Positions 7,712-16,979 of a stretch of 64,000 nt of DNA are shown here, one piece after another; position 1 is the first letter of the stretch; each line of letters starts with the position of its first letter. The translations under genes were made by a program, and so were the position numbers. The DNA is from Nocardia acididurans (GTDB taxonomy: Bacteria; Actinomycetota; Actinomycetes; Mycobacteriales; Mycobacteriaceae). The stretch lies in the NCBI RefSeq assembly GCF_016741815.1, contig NZ_JAERRJ010000002.1, positions 124,001 to 188,000 of the forward strand, in the 5' to 3' direction. Under the pieces are notes generated by a model. The model was given only the letters and a program-made list of their open reading frames with translations. It searched no databases and was not told where the DNA came from.

Positions 7712-8578
7712 TCAGTGCGAGGGGCGATGGATGGCGTACTCGGCCAGGGAGATCGGCGGATGGCCGCCGTACTGTTCGATGGCGGGGGTGATCTGGTAGA
7801 GGCCGGTGCCCTCGCCGAGGATGCGGAAGATCTCCCAGAGTTTGGTGAGGTGGTCGGCCGCGTGCGCGCTGCCGTAGAACTCCAGCGCCCAGCTGTGCCA
7901 TGTATCCGGATCGGTGTCGCGGTAGGTGCGGCCCAGGGTTTGCGCCGCGGTACCGATGGATTGGACGTCGCCGGTGAGCAGCAGCACCGGGTCGGCTTTC
8001 ACCTGCGGATCGGCGAGCAGGCCCGCCGCCACCCGCGCCACATCGGCGGCGGCTATCAGCGGCAACTCGGTGCGGGCGGGCCCCATGGGGAGTTTCAGGC
8101 TCGCGCCGCTGCCGGTGTCGGCGATCAGCGCCAGGTTCTCGTAGAAGACGGCCGCGCGCAGATGGATCGCGCCGATACCGGCCCAGTCCAGAATCTGTTC
8201 GGCCACCCAGTGCTGGCGCATGCGCGGCGTCAGCGCGTGCGGGCCCGCGGCCAGCTGCGAGACGGCCACCACCCGTTCGATTCCCGCGTCGCGACAGGCG
8301 ACCGCGAAAGCGCCTGCGGCATCCAGTAATCCGTCGATCACCGGGTAGGTGAAGTAGGCCGAGCGGACCCCGTCGACGGCACTGCGGACCACGGCCAGTT
8401 CGCGGAGATCACCGACCACCACCTCCGCGCCGAGCGCGCGCAGCACGGTGGCGCGTTCGTCGTCCCGATGGATGAGGGCCCGCACCGGCACCCCGCGACC
8501 GAGCAATTGCGCTGTGAGGTGCCGCCCGGTCGACCCCTGACGACCCCCGGCGGCACCGGTGACGAGTACCGGCTCCAT
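7712..8578 (-). CDS. NmrA-like NAD(P)-binding oxidoreductase
   Basis: 288 residues from the ATG at 8578 (MEPVLVTGAAGGRQGSTGRHL); eleven upstream in-frame residues are probably not translated. The N-terminal glycine-rich Rossmann motif is TGAAGGxxGSTG. It continues with VRALIHRDD, which carries the Arg typical of NADP preference, and VVVGDLRE, as in atypical SDR/NmrA proteins. There is no YxxxK catalytic pair at the usual place, which is normal for NmrA sensors and quinone-type reductases. It lies upstream of and probably in one operon with the MmyB-type regulator. Confidence 0.85.
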   Translation of the reverse strand: MEPVLVTGAAGGRQGSTGRHLTAQLLGRGVPVRALIHRDDERATVLRALGAEVVVGDLRELAVVRSAVDGVRSAYFTYPVIDGLLDAAGAFAVACRDAGIERVVAVSQLAAGPHALTPRMRQHWVAEQILDWAGIGAIHLRAAVFYENLALIADTGSGASLKLPMGPARTELPLIAAADVARVAAGLLADPQVKADPVLLLTGDVQSIGTAAQTLGRTYRDTDPDTWHSWALEFYGSAHAADHLTKLWEIFRILGEGTGLYQITPAIEQYGGHPPISLAEYAIHRPSH

Positions 8579-8640
8579 CTCCCCACGGTACGGCCTGCGG
8601 CTTTGCGCCACAGCCCGTTTCGGGATCCGGAATCCAAGCC

Positions 8641-10599
8641 TCAGGCGGGCAGCTCCTCGGCCGGCGCTGCCGTGGACAGGGTGGCGAGGAAGGTGAGCGT
8701 GCTCGGGTGACGCGGGTCCAGCACGATCGACTGATCCTTGTGCAGCCGCGCCACCGACGGGGTGACGAAGTAGCGCGGCCAGCTGCCGCGCGTGACCGTC
8801 ACCCGGAGCCGATGGCCCGCGCGCAGCAGCGCCTCGGTGGCGGTGGTGTCGATATCGAGTTCGTGCGGCACCCCGGGCGCGACCGGCAGCACCGATTCCG
8901 GCGTCAGCGGATGCTCGGCACCGACGAGTTCCCCGTCGACGTACCGGCTGGCGGACTCGTCGACGGCCCGCCGCGTGGACCGCAGCGCACCGCGCGCGAT
9001 CACCGTGGAGGTCCCGTCCGGCGCGACGTCACAGACCGTCGTCGCCCAGAAGGCGTCCGCCCCGGTGGTCACCACCCGCAGGTGCAGGTTGAGCGGACCC
9101 GAGATGACCAGATCCTCGGGCAGCGGCGCACCGGTGAACGTGACCGCTGCCGACTCGTAGCCGCGATCGTCGATCGACCAGTCCCGCCCGAGCAGCGTGG
9201 TCAGGCCCATGTTGATCCAGCTGCTGGTCTGCGAGGCGATCGGAGGACGCTTGCGCGGCAGGGAAATTCGCCGCGACCGGCGTCCGGGGTCGGGGCGCAG
9301 CGAGCAGTCCGCGCCGGCATGCGGTGCCGCGCCACTGGATTCGGCCGACAGGAACAGCCGATGCACCCGCGCCGCCGGATGCGGATACGCGTCGCGGCTG
9401 ACCCACCCGCCGCCCAGCTGGCGCACCGTCACCGGCCCGTACTCGTCGATGCCGTTGTCGATCCCCTTCACCCAGCGATCGAAGAAGGCGCACTGCAATT
9501 CGTCCAGCCGCTGCGGATGATCGTCGGTGCCGAATCCGGTGCCGGGGCCCACGTGATAGCTGTCCTCCACCACCAGTTGCGCCGCGCCGCCGGGCAGATC
9601 GAGCCGATTGTGCAGGCCGGGCACCGAGCGCGCGAACACATCGTGCCAGCCCGCCTGGATCCAGGTCGCCGCGGTGATGTCCTCGAGTCTGGGGCGGCGG
9701 GCGCGGGCGTCGGCGCCGTAGAAGTGCTCGGGGTGATTCTCGTCGAGCATCGCGCCCACCACATCACCGCCGCGGGTGAACGGGCTGGTCAGGCGGTCGC
9801 GCAGGAAACGCAGGGCGGCACCGGATTTCAGCAGGCCCGGCACCGACGGCAGCCACTTGGTGCCGTTCACCGCCAGCAGCCAGAACGGCGTGAAGGCGGA
9901 CTGCATGCCGCCGGTGAGGATGAGGTCCCTGGTGCCGTCCTCCGAACCGACGATGGCGAAGATGGCCTTCAGCCCCTCGGGCCGATGCCCGGCGGTGAGC
10001 AGGGCGGCGATGGCCAGGTAGGAGATGCCGGTCATCGCGAGATCGCCGTTGCACCAGGGCTGTTGGCGCACCCAGGCCAGCACCTCCAGATGATCCCGCT
10101 GCTCGCGCTCGGACATGAGCTGCAGCCGCCCGGTCGAGGTGCCGGTGCCGCGCACGTCCACCGAGACGTGCACGTAGCCGCGGGAGATGGCGGTCCGGTT
10201 CGCGCGGATCGCCTCCAGCGCGCCGCCGCCCAGCGCGCGCACCATCTCGCGCCCGCCCGCCCGGCCGTGCGCGGAGGGCTGCACCAGCCGATAGACCCAC
10301 GGGCCCGCCGCGGTGACGGCGTCGATCAGCGGATCCGCGCGGGTCATCAGGGTCTTGTTGTAGGGCGTGATGGTGATGATCGTCGGCAGCGGTGTCGTCA
10401 CCGGCGCTCCGTCGCGGTCGGCCGGGCGGGTGATGTCCGCGGACAGAATTGTGCCGTCGCTCAAGCGGATTCCCACCCCGCGCTGCACCCGGACCCGCGG
10501 GTAGACGACCGGGCCCAGCGGGAATCGGGCGTTCGGTGGCAGTGGCGCGCTCCGGTCGGGTAGCGCGGACGTGCGGGACAGATCGTGCGGATGCGCCAT
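8641..10599 (-). CDS. CocE/NonD family hydrolase (X-Pro dipeptidyl-peptidase-like)
   Basis: A 652-residue alpha/beta hydrolase with a GGAG ribosome binding site before the ATG at 10599. It has an N-terminal catalytic domain with the nucleophile elbow TGISYLA (Ser193), an inserted helical cap, a His after VVEDSYH, and a C-terminal jelly-roll beta domain (ISGPLNLHLRV, HRLRVTVTRGSWPRY). This layout matches cocaine-esterase/X-Pro peptidase proteins that cleave esters or amides. The nucleophile motif GxSYxA deviates slightly from the usual GxSYxG. No signal peptide is evident. Confidence 0.88.
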   Translation of the reverse strand: MAHPHDLSRTSALPDRSAPLPPNARFPLGPVVYPRVRVQRGVGIRLSDGTILSADITRPADRDGAPVTTPLPTIITITPYNKTLMTRADPLIDAVTAAGPWVYRLVQPSAHGRAGGREMVRALGGGALEAIRANRTAISRGYVHVSVDVRGTGTSTGRLQLMSEREQRDHLEVLAWVRQQPWCNGDLAMTGISYLAIAALLTAGHRPEGLKAIFAIVGSEDGTRDLILTGGMQSAFTPFWLLAVNGTKWLPSVPGLLKSGAALRFLRDRLTSPFTRGGDVVGAMLDENHPEHFYGADARARRPRLEDITAATWIQAGWHDVFARSVPGLHNRLDLPGGAAQLVVEDSYHVGPGTGFGTDDHPQRLDELQCAFFDRWVKGIDNGIDEYGPVTVRQLGGGWVSRDAYPHPAARVHRLFLSAESSGAAPHAGADCSLRPDPGRRSRRISLPRKRPPIASQTSSWINMGLTTLLGRDWSIDDRGYESAAVTFTGAPLPEDLVISGPLNLHLRVVTTGADAFWATTVCDVAPDGTSTVIARGALRSTRRAVDESASRYVDGELVGAEHPLTPESVLPVAPGVPHELDIDTTATEALLRAGHRLRVTVTRGSWPRYFVTPSVARLHKDQSIVLDPRHPSTLTFLATLSTAAPAEELPA

Positions 10600-10830
10600 G
10601 GCCGGCTCCTTTGCCGATGCGGCCCGCCACCGTGCGGGCGCTTTGTCTGAGACAGTAGCGGGCGCGACGGTCGTCTGTCACTACTGCGGGGAGCCCAATT
10701 TCCGGGCCGGCTTTGTGCAGGCGAACAGCACTTATACCGTTGCCGGGCAGCCATTTTCACGACGGGACGGTAACGGAACGCTACCGGGGCACCAGGACAG
10801 CGCGGCCCACCTGTGGCAGGCTGGCCCGGC

Positions 10831-11667
10831 ATGAAGACCATCCTGATCACGGGGGCCACATCGGGGATCGGACTGGCCGCGGCGCGCCAACTCGCCGCCG
10901 CGGGGCATCGACTCGTCCTGGTCGGTCGCAATCCCGAAAAGCTCTCCACCGCAGTCGATCTGGTCCGCGCGGCCGGGGCGGGCGCGGTGGACGCGCTGCG
11001 CTGCGATATCGGATCCACCGCCGCGGTACGGGAATTGGCCGAGACCGTGCGGACGAACTATCCGCATCTGGATGTGCTGGCCAACAATGCGGGCGGAATC
11101 CAGATGCGGCGCAGTGAAACCGAGGACGGCGTCGAGACCACGTTCGCGGTCAATCACCTCGGCGGATTCCTGCTCACCGAACTGCTCATCGATCTGCTGC
11201 TGCACTCCTCACCCGCCCGGGTGCTGTTCACCTCCTCGGCCATGCACTTCGGCTCGGCCCTGGAGCTCGACGATCTGAACATGCGGCGCGGATACAACCC
11301 GGCCGCCGCGTACGGGCGGGCCAAACTCGCCAACATCCTGTACGTGCGGGAACTGTCGCGCCGGCTGGAGGGAACCGGCGTGACCGCCAACGCCTTTCAC
11401 CCCGGCGTGGTGGCCACGGCCATCTGGGACGCCGCGCCGTGGTTCGCGCGGCCCGCGATGGCGGTGGGCAAGAAGCTGTTCATGATCACCCCCGAGCAGG
11501 GTGGCGCGGCGCTCACCTACCTGGCCACCGACCCGGACGTGGGTGCGGTGTCGGGCTGCTACTTCCAGCGCAATCGGGTGAAAGCGCCCTCGCGGGCCGC
11601 GCAGAACGACGAGTCGGCTCACCAATTGCGCCGGGCGTGCGGCGAATTGGCGAGACTGTCCGGCTGA
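10831..11667 (+). CDS. short-chain dehydrogenase/reductase, retinol-dehydrogenase-like
   Basis: 278 residues from the ATG at 10831 (an in-frame ATG at 10813 is less likely). It has the classical SDR features: TGATSGIG at residues 7-14, the NNAG motif, and the active site with Ser in FTSSAMHF and Tyr161-xxx-Lys165 (YGRAK). The C-terminal NAFHPGVVATAIWD segment resembles WWOX/retinol dehydrogenase-type SDRs. It is NAD(P)-dependent and cytoplasmic with unknown substrate. It is divergent from the CocE hydrolase across 231 bases that hold both promoters. Confidence 0.92.
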   Translation: MKTILITGATSGIGLAAARQLAAAGHRLVLVGRNPEKLSTAVDLVRAAGAGAVDALRCDIGSTAAVRELAETVRTNYPHLDVLANNAGGIQMRRSETEDGVETTFAVNHLGGFLLTELLIDLLLHSSPARVLFTSSAMHFGSALELDDLNMRRGYNPAAAYGRAKLANILYVRELSRRLEGTGVTANAFHPGVVATAIWDAAPWFARPAMAVGKKLFMITPEQGGAALTYLATDPDVGAVSGCYFQRNRVKAPSRAAQNDESAHQLRRACGELARLSG

Positions 11668-11716
11668 CGCGGACCAGCGAACGGTCGAGCCCGCGCGCTC
11701 TGGTATCACGGAAGTT

Positions 11717-12613
11717 GTGAAAATCGGCTTCTCCCTCCCTCAGCATGGTTCGCAGGCACAGCAGGGCGCGCAGACCGCACGGTTCGCGGCCGAGCTCGAG
11801 CAGGCGGGCGCGGACAGCCTGTGGGTCGGCGAACGGCTGATCGCGGCGGTCGACCCGACGGTCGGCTACGCCGGCAAGGACACCATCCCGGACGAATTCA
11901 ATGCCGTGCTGGATCCCTTCCTGCTGCTGGGCGTCGCCGCGGCGGTGACCGAGCGGGTGCGCCTCGGCACCAATGTGCTGATCGCGCCACTGCATCGGCC
12001 GGTGCTGCTGGCGCGCTCGCTCACCAGCCTCGACGTCATGAGCGGCGGAAGACTGGTGCCCGGCTTCGGTATCGGGTGGTCACCCGAGGAGTACGAGGCC
12101 GCCGGGGTGCCGTTCACACATCGCGGCGCGCGCCTCGACGAGACCCTCGACGCGCTGGAAGCGATCTGGACCACCGACCCCGCGAGCTACCGCGGGCAGT
12201 TCGTGACCGTACCCGCGCACCGCAGTGAGCTGAAGCCGGTGCAGCGGCCGCGACCACCCATCTGGCTGGGGGCGTTCAGTGCGGCCGGGCTCGCGCGGAT
12301 CGGGCAGCGGGGTGACGGGTGGCTGCCGGTCGCGCCGGTGCCGGGACCGCCGGGATGGGGGAAGCAGCTGCTGAAGCTGCGGGCGGTCGTCGATCGTGCG
12401 GCCGAGAGCGCGGGGCGCGATCCGGAGACGATCGGGACCATCGTGCGAGTCAATGTGGCGGCGGGCACCGACCCCGCGCTCATCGCCCAGACCATCGAAC
12501 AGGTCGCCGCCGATACCGGATTCGATGATTTCTTCGTGGATCTCATGTACGTCACCACGTCGGTGGACGCCATGCTGGAAACGGCGGGCGGGCTGCTGGA
12601 TCGGCTGCGCTGA
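11717..12613 (+). CDS. LLM class F420-dependent oxidoreductase
   Basis: A 298-residue luciferase-like monooxygenase-fold protein with a GTG start at 11717 close to GGAAG. Family landmarks are the N-terminal KIGFSLPQHG strand, LEQAGADSLWVGERL, RVRLGTNVLIAPLHRPV, and GRLVPGFGIGWSPEEYEAAG. This subgroup in mycobacteria and Nocardia uses coenzyme F420 rather than FMN. The substrate is unknown. It follows the SDR gene by 49 bases on the same strand and may be cotranscribed. Confidence 0.9.
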   Translation: MKIGFSLPQHGSQAQQGAQTARFAAELEQAGADSLWVGERLIAAVDPTVGYAGKDTIPDEFNAVLDPFLLLGVAAAVTERVRLGTNVLIAPLHRPVLLARSLTSLDVMSGGRLVPGFGIGWSPEEYEAAGVPFTHRGARLDETLDALEAIWTTDPASYRGQFVTVPAHRSELKPVQRPRPPIWLGAFSAAGLARIGQRGDGWLPVAPVPGPPGWGKQLLKLRAVVDRAAESAGRDPETIGTIVRVNVAAGTDPALIAQTIEQVAADTGFDDFFVDLMYVTTSVDAMLETAGGLLDRLR

Positions 12614-12700
12614 TCCGCCTCCCCCGTGAACTCACCGCGCGCGGTACCGTCGGGACACGGCAGTGCCGGGTGCCCGACCGAAGGCGGAGAGGTGGCAGGC

Positions 12701-13051
12701 GTGGCAGAGGTGACGACCGTCGACGACTATCTGGCCGGATTCCCGGACGACGTGCGCGCGGTGCTCGAACGAATCCGGGCGACACTGCACGCGGCCGTCC
12801 CGGACGGGACCGAGGACATCAGCTACCAGATTCCGACCATCCGGGTGGATGGGCGGGCGGTGGTGTACCTCGCGGGCTGGAAGCAGCATGTCAGCGTGTA
12901 CCCGGTGCCCGCCGGGGACGCCGCGTTCGAGGAGGCGATCGCGCCGTACCGGGCGGGTAGGGGAACGCTGAAATTCCCGCTGCACAAGCCGATTCCATAC
13001 GAGCTGATCGGGCGGATGGCCGCGCTGCTGGCCGAGCAGCGCGGCACGTAG
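12701..13051 (+). CDS. DUF1801 (YdhG-like) family protein
   Basis: 116 residues from a GTG at 12701, chosen because GGAGAGG at 12685-12691 sits nine bases upstream; starts at 12692 and 12626 are possible but worse placed. The pattern VDDYLAGFPDDVRAVLERIRATL, then DISYQIPTIRVDG, HVSVYP and GTLKFPLHKPIP is diagnostic of DUF1801. The fold is frataxin-like and some members are annotated as iron chaperones. Role here is unproven. It is convergent with the DUF4173 gene, with only ten bases between stops. Confidence 0.85.
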   Translation: MAEVTTVDDYLAGFPDDVRAVLERIRATLHAAVPDGTEDISYQIPTIRVDGRAVVYLAGWKQHVSVYPVPAGDAAFEEAIAPYRAGRGTLKFPLHKPIPYELIGRMAALLAEQRGT

Positions 13052-13061
13052 CGCCTCCCGG

Positions 13062-14963
13062 TCAGCGGCGGGCCGAGGAGCGCGAGAGGTTCCAGCCCTG
13101 CCACGGATCCGGCTCCAGGCGGGCGCGGATCGGACCGGCGATCTGGGCGCGCTGCGGATCCGGGAGAGTGTCGACGGCGGGGAGCGCGTCGGCGGACAGC
13201 CTGCTCAGATATGCCGTGTCCAGGGACTTGCCCGACTGCCAGCGGTCGATATTGCGTTCGGCCACAAGACGTTCCGGGTTGAGCACGGCCAGGACGAACA
13301 GTGTCGCCAGACCGGCGCCCAGGGCCGCGCGGGCGGGCCAGCGGCGATCCAGCCGGGCCAGGCTCGCCGCCACCAGCAGGTAGACGAACCCGATCCACAA
13401 CTCGAACACCGCGACCACCAGGCGCAGTACCGTGAAACCGTACGCCTGCTGGTAGAGCCACATCCGGCCCACCGCCGACACCACGATCACCAGCGACAGA
13501 CCGGTCACCGCGGCGAGCGCGATCCGCAACCACAGGCGATCGGGCGCGGATTCCTTCGCCGCGCCCTGCCATACGATCCAAATCACGCCGAGCGTCAGCA
13601 GGCTCACGATCGACAGCTGCCAGAAACCGCCACGCGCGTATTCGGCGTAGGTCAGCTCCGCGGTGCGCTGCACATACTCGTCACCGCCGAACAGCACCGC
13701 CAGCTGCGTGCCCACGAACGCCGCGAACACCACGATCAGCGCACCCACCGGCAGACCCCACTCCGGACGCGTGAACCGGCGCGAAATCACCCGCGCCACA
13801 CCGGAATCCCCCTCCATCGCGGCCCGCAGCGGACCGGCCAGCAGATACAGCGCGCCCGCCGTCCCCAGCCCGCCCATCAGGAACAGGAACACCCACTGCC
13901 ACACCGACGCCCCGTCCATCCGCGGCACCAGACCGCTCACCAACCGCGCGAACACCGCGTCCGCGCCCGCCAGCAACGGCACGATCACCAGCAGCAACGC
14001 CAGCGTCGCCGCCGCCGACCACCACACCCGATGTGCCCCCGACGGACTCCGCCGCGCCCGCGCCCGCTCCACGCCCCGATACACCCACGGCACCGCCATC
14101 AGCGCCGCACACGGCACCGCCATCACGTCGAACACCATGCCGTACACGGACCGGCGGCCCACCACGGCCAGCGACCCCGCCACCGCCGCCCCCACCGCGC
14201 ACGCCGCGAACAGCCACGGCGCGGCCCGAAACCACCCGACGCTCAACAGCGCCAGCGTGAGAACCGCCCACCACACCCGCTCCCACACCAGCGCGCGCGA
14301 CGAATCCGACTCCCCGGCACCGGTTTCCGCCTCCGGCGCGGTCGACGCCGCCGCGGCGGATGGGGACTCCGGTTCCGAGGGCGCGCCCGCAGCCCCCACC
14401 ACGACAGACTCGATCGCCTCGGGGCCGGGCACCGCGCTCGCCCCTGCCGAGGCGACGGTATCGGTCTGCGCCCCAACCGCTTTCGCCCTGTCGACGGCAC
14501 CCGTGGATTCCGGACCGGGGGCACTCCCCGCCGCCCCCGGATCGGTCGCGTCCACGGCAGCGACGGCCCCCTGCGCCTTCGCTGCCGTGGTGCCGAGACG
14601 AGCGACGCGGTCGACCGCGCACACCGCCGCCACCGCGACCAGACCCGCCAGGAGCCAGCCGATGCCGGGGCGGTCGACGGGAACGAAGACGGCGGCCGCC
14701 ACTCCGGTGGCGAGGATTGCGAGGAGGGCGCCGCGCGGGAACGGGATGCGTTCGGAACGGGGTGGGATGGTCTGGGGCGGAAGCTGATTCGGGTAGGGCG
14801 GCGCGGGCGGGCGGACCACGGGCGGTGGCGCGAGAGCGACGGCTGTCGCTCCGGCGCGCGACCACTCCGGGGCCTGCGGGCCGAGTGCCACGGTGGGCGA
14901 GGGCGCGGCGGGCGCGGGGTCCGGGTGCACCGGATCAGGTGTCGAGCTGGGGTTTTCGGTCAT
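13062..14963 (-). CDS. DUF4173 multi-spanning membrane protein
   Basis: A 633-residue protein with about 12 hydrophobic helices. The first 75 residues are Pro/Ala-rich and cytoplasmic-looking, followed by two membrane spans. Residues about 125-225 are a long disordered stretch rich in Ala, Glu, Pro and Ser. The main membrane body then includes LTYAEYARGGFWQLSIVSLLTLG and RLVVAVFELWIGFVYLL, as in DUF4173 proteins. Function is unknown. The gene follows the sensor kinase gene on the same strand after about 75 bases. Confidence 0.8.
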   Translation of the reverse strand: MTENPSSTPDPVHPDPAPAAPSPTVALGPQAPEWSRAGATAVALAPPPVVRPPAPPYPNQLPPQTIPPRSERIPFPRGALLAILATGVAAAVFVPVDRPGIGWLLAGLVAVAAVCAVDRVARLGTTAAKAQGAVAAVDATDPGAAGSAPGPESTGAVDRAKAVGAQTDTVASAGASAVPGPEAIESVVVGAAGAPSEPESPSAAAASTAPEAETGAGESDSSRALVWERVWWAVLTLALLSVGWFRAAPWLFAACAVGAAVAGSLAVVGRRSVYGMVFDVMAVPCAALMAVPWVYRGVERARARRSPSGAHRVWWSAAATLALLLVIVPLLAGADAVFARLVSGLVPRMDGASVWQWVFLFLMGGLGTAGALYLLAGPLRAAMEGDSGVARVISRRFTRPEWGLPVGALIVVFAAFVGTQLAVLFGGDEYVQRTAELTYAEYARGGFWQLSIVSLLTLGVIWIVWQGAAKESAPDRLWLRIALAAVTGLSLVIVVSAVGRMWLYQQAYGFTVLRLVVAVFELWIGFVYLLVAASLARLDRRWPARAALGAGLATLFVLAVLNPERLVAERNIDRWQSGKSLDTAYLSRLSADALPAVDTLPDPQRAQIAGPIRARLEPDPWQGWNLSRSSARR

Positions 14964-15038
14964 GCGGGGCCTCCGATGGGTAGGCGGGACCGTCCCGGGA
15001 GCGCAGAGTACTCCGGGCCGGATGGGTGCGGGTTCGGA

Positions 15039-16118
15039 TCAGGAGATGGGCAGGGTTACCCGGATTCTGGAGCCTGGGTCGGCGACGGCGATGGTGCCGC
15101 CGTGCAATTCGACGATCCAGCGGGCGATGGCCAGGCCGAGGCCGGTGCCGCCGCTGGTGGTGCGTCCGCCACGGGTGAAACGTTCGAAGACGCGGGCGCG
15201 TTCGGACGGCGGGATGCCGGGGCCGTCGTCCTGGACTTCGATGATCACCGCACCGCGCAGGGCGCAGGCGACGATGCGGACCTCGCCCTGCGCCGGACCG
15301 TGCCGGGTGGCGTTCTCGAGCAGGTTCAGCAGGACCTGGTGCAGGCGGGCGCGGTCGGCGTGCACGGTGAGATCGGGAGTGACGATATCGGTGGTGAAGC
15401 GGACCTGACGGTCGATGGCGGCGGCCATGACTTCCGCTTCGGCCACCACCTCCTTCAGCAGTGGCTCCACGGGCATGTGCTCGCGCTCGAGCCGCACCGC
15501 GCCCGCCTCGACACTCGACAGCGCCAGGAGTTCGGACACCAGCAGACTCAGGCGCTCGGTTTGCGCGAGCGCGGTACGCAGGGTGGCCGGGTCGGGTTCG
15601 GAGACGCCGTCGACGAGGTTCTCCAGCACCGCGCCCAAAGCCGTGATGGGCGTACGCAATTCGTGCGAGACATTCGCGATGAACTCACGCCGCTGCTGAT
15701 CGGCCGCGCCCAGGTCGGCGGCCATCTGGTTGAACGCCTCCGCCAACTGACCGACCTCGTCGCGCGAGGTGGCGCGGACGCGATGCGAATAGTCGCCCTG
15801 TGCCATGCGTTTGGCGGCCGCGGTCATATCGCGCAGCGGACGGGTCATGCCGTGCGCGAGGAACTGCGAGGTGATCAGGGCGAGGAGCGTGGCGGCGATA
15901 CTGGTGCGCGGCGGCAGCCAGCCGATGCGCAGCGCGAAGAACCCGAAGGCCGTCGCACCGGAACCGACCATGAGAATCGCGAGCTTCAACTTGATGAAAC
16001 GCACCCGATCCAGCGGGCGCGGCAGCCATTCCGCCAGGCGATCGGTGTACGGCCGCACCAGGGACGCGATATCGCGCCGCTCGGCGCTCCCCTGTCCGGA
16101 CTCGTGGTCGTCACTCAT
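15039..16118 (-). CDS. two-component sensor histidine kinase
   Basis: 359 residues from the ATG at 16118, which overlaps the regulator stop (ATGA). Two transmembrane helices (about 45-67 and 72-92) are separated by only a few residues, so there is almost no extracellular sensor loop. A HAMP domain follows (RPLRDMTAAAKRMAQGDYSHRV), then the HisKA box with phospho-acceptor His152 (NVSHELRTP), the N box (LLENATRHGP) and the G boxes (DDGPGIP, GGTGLGLAIA). The short loop suggests sensing within the membrane or through a partner protein. It forms an operon with the preceding response regulator. Confidence 0.93.
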   Translation of the reverse strand: MSDDHESGQGSAERRDIASLVRPYTDRLAEWLPRPLDRVRFIKLKLAILMVGSGATAFGFFALRIGWLPPRTSIAATLLALITSQFLAHGMTRPLRDMTAAAKRMAQGDYSHRVRATSRDEVGQLAEAFNQMAADLGAADQQRREFIANVSHELRTPITALGAVLENLVDGVSEPDPATLRTALAQTERLSLLVSELLALSSVEAGAVRLEREHMPVEPLLKEVVAEAEVMAAAIDRQVRFTTDIVTPDLTVHADRARLHQVLLNLLENATRHGPAQGEVRIVACALRGAVIIEVQDDGPGIPPSERARVFERFTRGGRTTSGGTGLGLAIARWIVELHGGTIAVADPGSRIRVTLPIS

Positions 16119-16804
16119 CGCGATTCCAAGGCGTAGCCGACGCCGTGCACGGTGCGGATGAGATCCGCGCCGAGCTTGCGGCGCAAGGCTTTCACGTGGC
16201 TGTCGACCGCGCGGGTGCCGGAGGCGTCGGCCCAGCCCCACACCTCGCTGAGCAGTCGCTCCCGCGCCAGCACGGTGCGGGGGCGGCGGGCCAGATGGAC
16301 GAGGAGGTCGAATTCCAGTGGGGTGAGCTGGGTTTCGGCGCCGGCGCGCCACACCCGGCGCTGGTCGATGTCGATGCGCAGATCGCCGACGGTGAGGGCG
16401 GCCCCGGCCTCGGCGGTGCGCTCGACCCGCCGCAGCAGGGCGTGCACGCGGGCGGTCAGCACCCGCATGGAGAACGGTTTCGTCAGGTAGTCGTCGGCGC
16501 CGACGCCGAGGCCGATCAGCATGTCGGTCTCGTCGGTGCGGGCGGTCAGCATGAGCACCGGCAGCGGCCGCCGGGCCTGGATGCGGCGGCACACCTCGAG
16601 ACCGTCGAAACCGGGCAGCATCACATCCAGCACCACCAGATCCGGGTCGAGGGATTCGGCCGCGCGCACCGCGGCCGGACCGTCGTGTGCCAGATCCACG
16701 GTGAACCCCTCCGCGCGCAGGCGGGCGGCGATGGATTCGGCGATGGTCGGCTCATCCTCGACCACGAGAATCCGGCGTCCGGTGCGCTGCTGGCTCAACT
16801 CCAT
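16115..16804 (-). CDS. OmpR/PhoB family response regulator
   Basis: 229 residues. The receiver domain (residues about 12-125) has the acidic pocket VVEDEP, phospho-acceptor Asp60 (VLDVMLPGFDG), a Thr switch (LMLTART) and the conserved Lys (LTKPFS). The C-terminal winged helix (about 135-228) contains TPLEFDLLVHLARRP and RAVDSHVKALRRKLG, ending in the wing IRTVHGVGYAL. It regulates transcription in partnership with the overlapping kinase gene. Targets are unknown; it is divergent from the metal-related membrane gene at 16980. Confidence 0.95.
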   Translation of the reverse strand: MELSQQRTGRRILVVEDEPTIAESIAARLRAEGFTVDLAHDGPAAVRAAESLDPDLVVLDVMLPGFDGLEVCRRIQARRPLPVLMLTARTDETDMLIGLGVGADDYLTKPFSMRVLTARVHALLRRVERTAEAGAALTVGDLRIDIDQRRVWRAGAETQLTPLEFDLLVHLARRPRTVLARERLLSEVWGWADASGTRAVDSHVKALRRKLGADLIRTVHGVGYALESR

Positions 16805-16979
16805 GGTGGTGACCCTATGAGGTGCGAGTGGAGATGGTTCGCGCCGATTGTGAAGATGTTGTGGAGACGCCGGTCACGGCGGGGCCGCCGCGCCGGGGCC
16901 GCGGCCGCGGGTCCCGACCTCGCGGGGTGCGAAGTATGCCCGGTAATAGCGGGCTGACGGGCGCGACTAAGCTGTTCGG

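Noticed and set aside
8707..10563. 618-codon frame antisense to the CocE hydrolase
   Set aside because: Same GC-driven shadow effect; composition dominated by Arg, Gly and His with no motifs.
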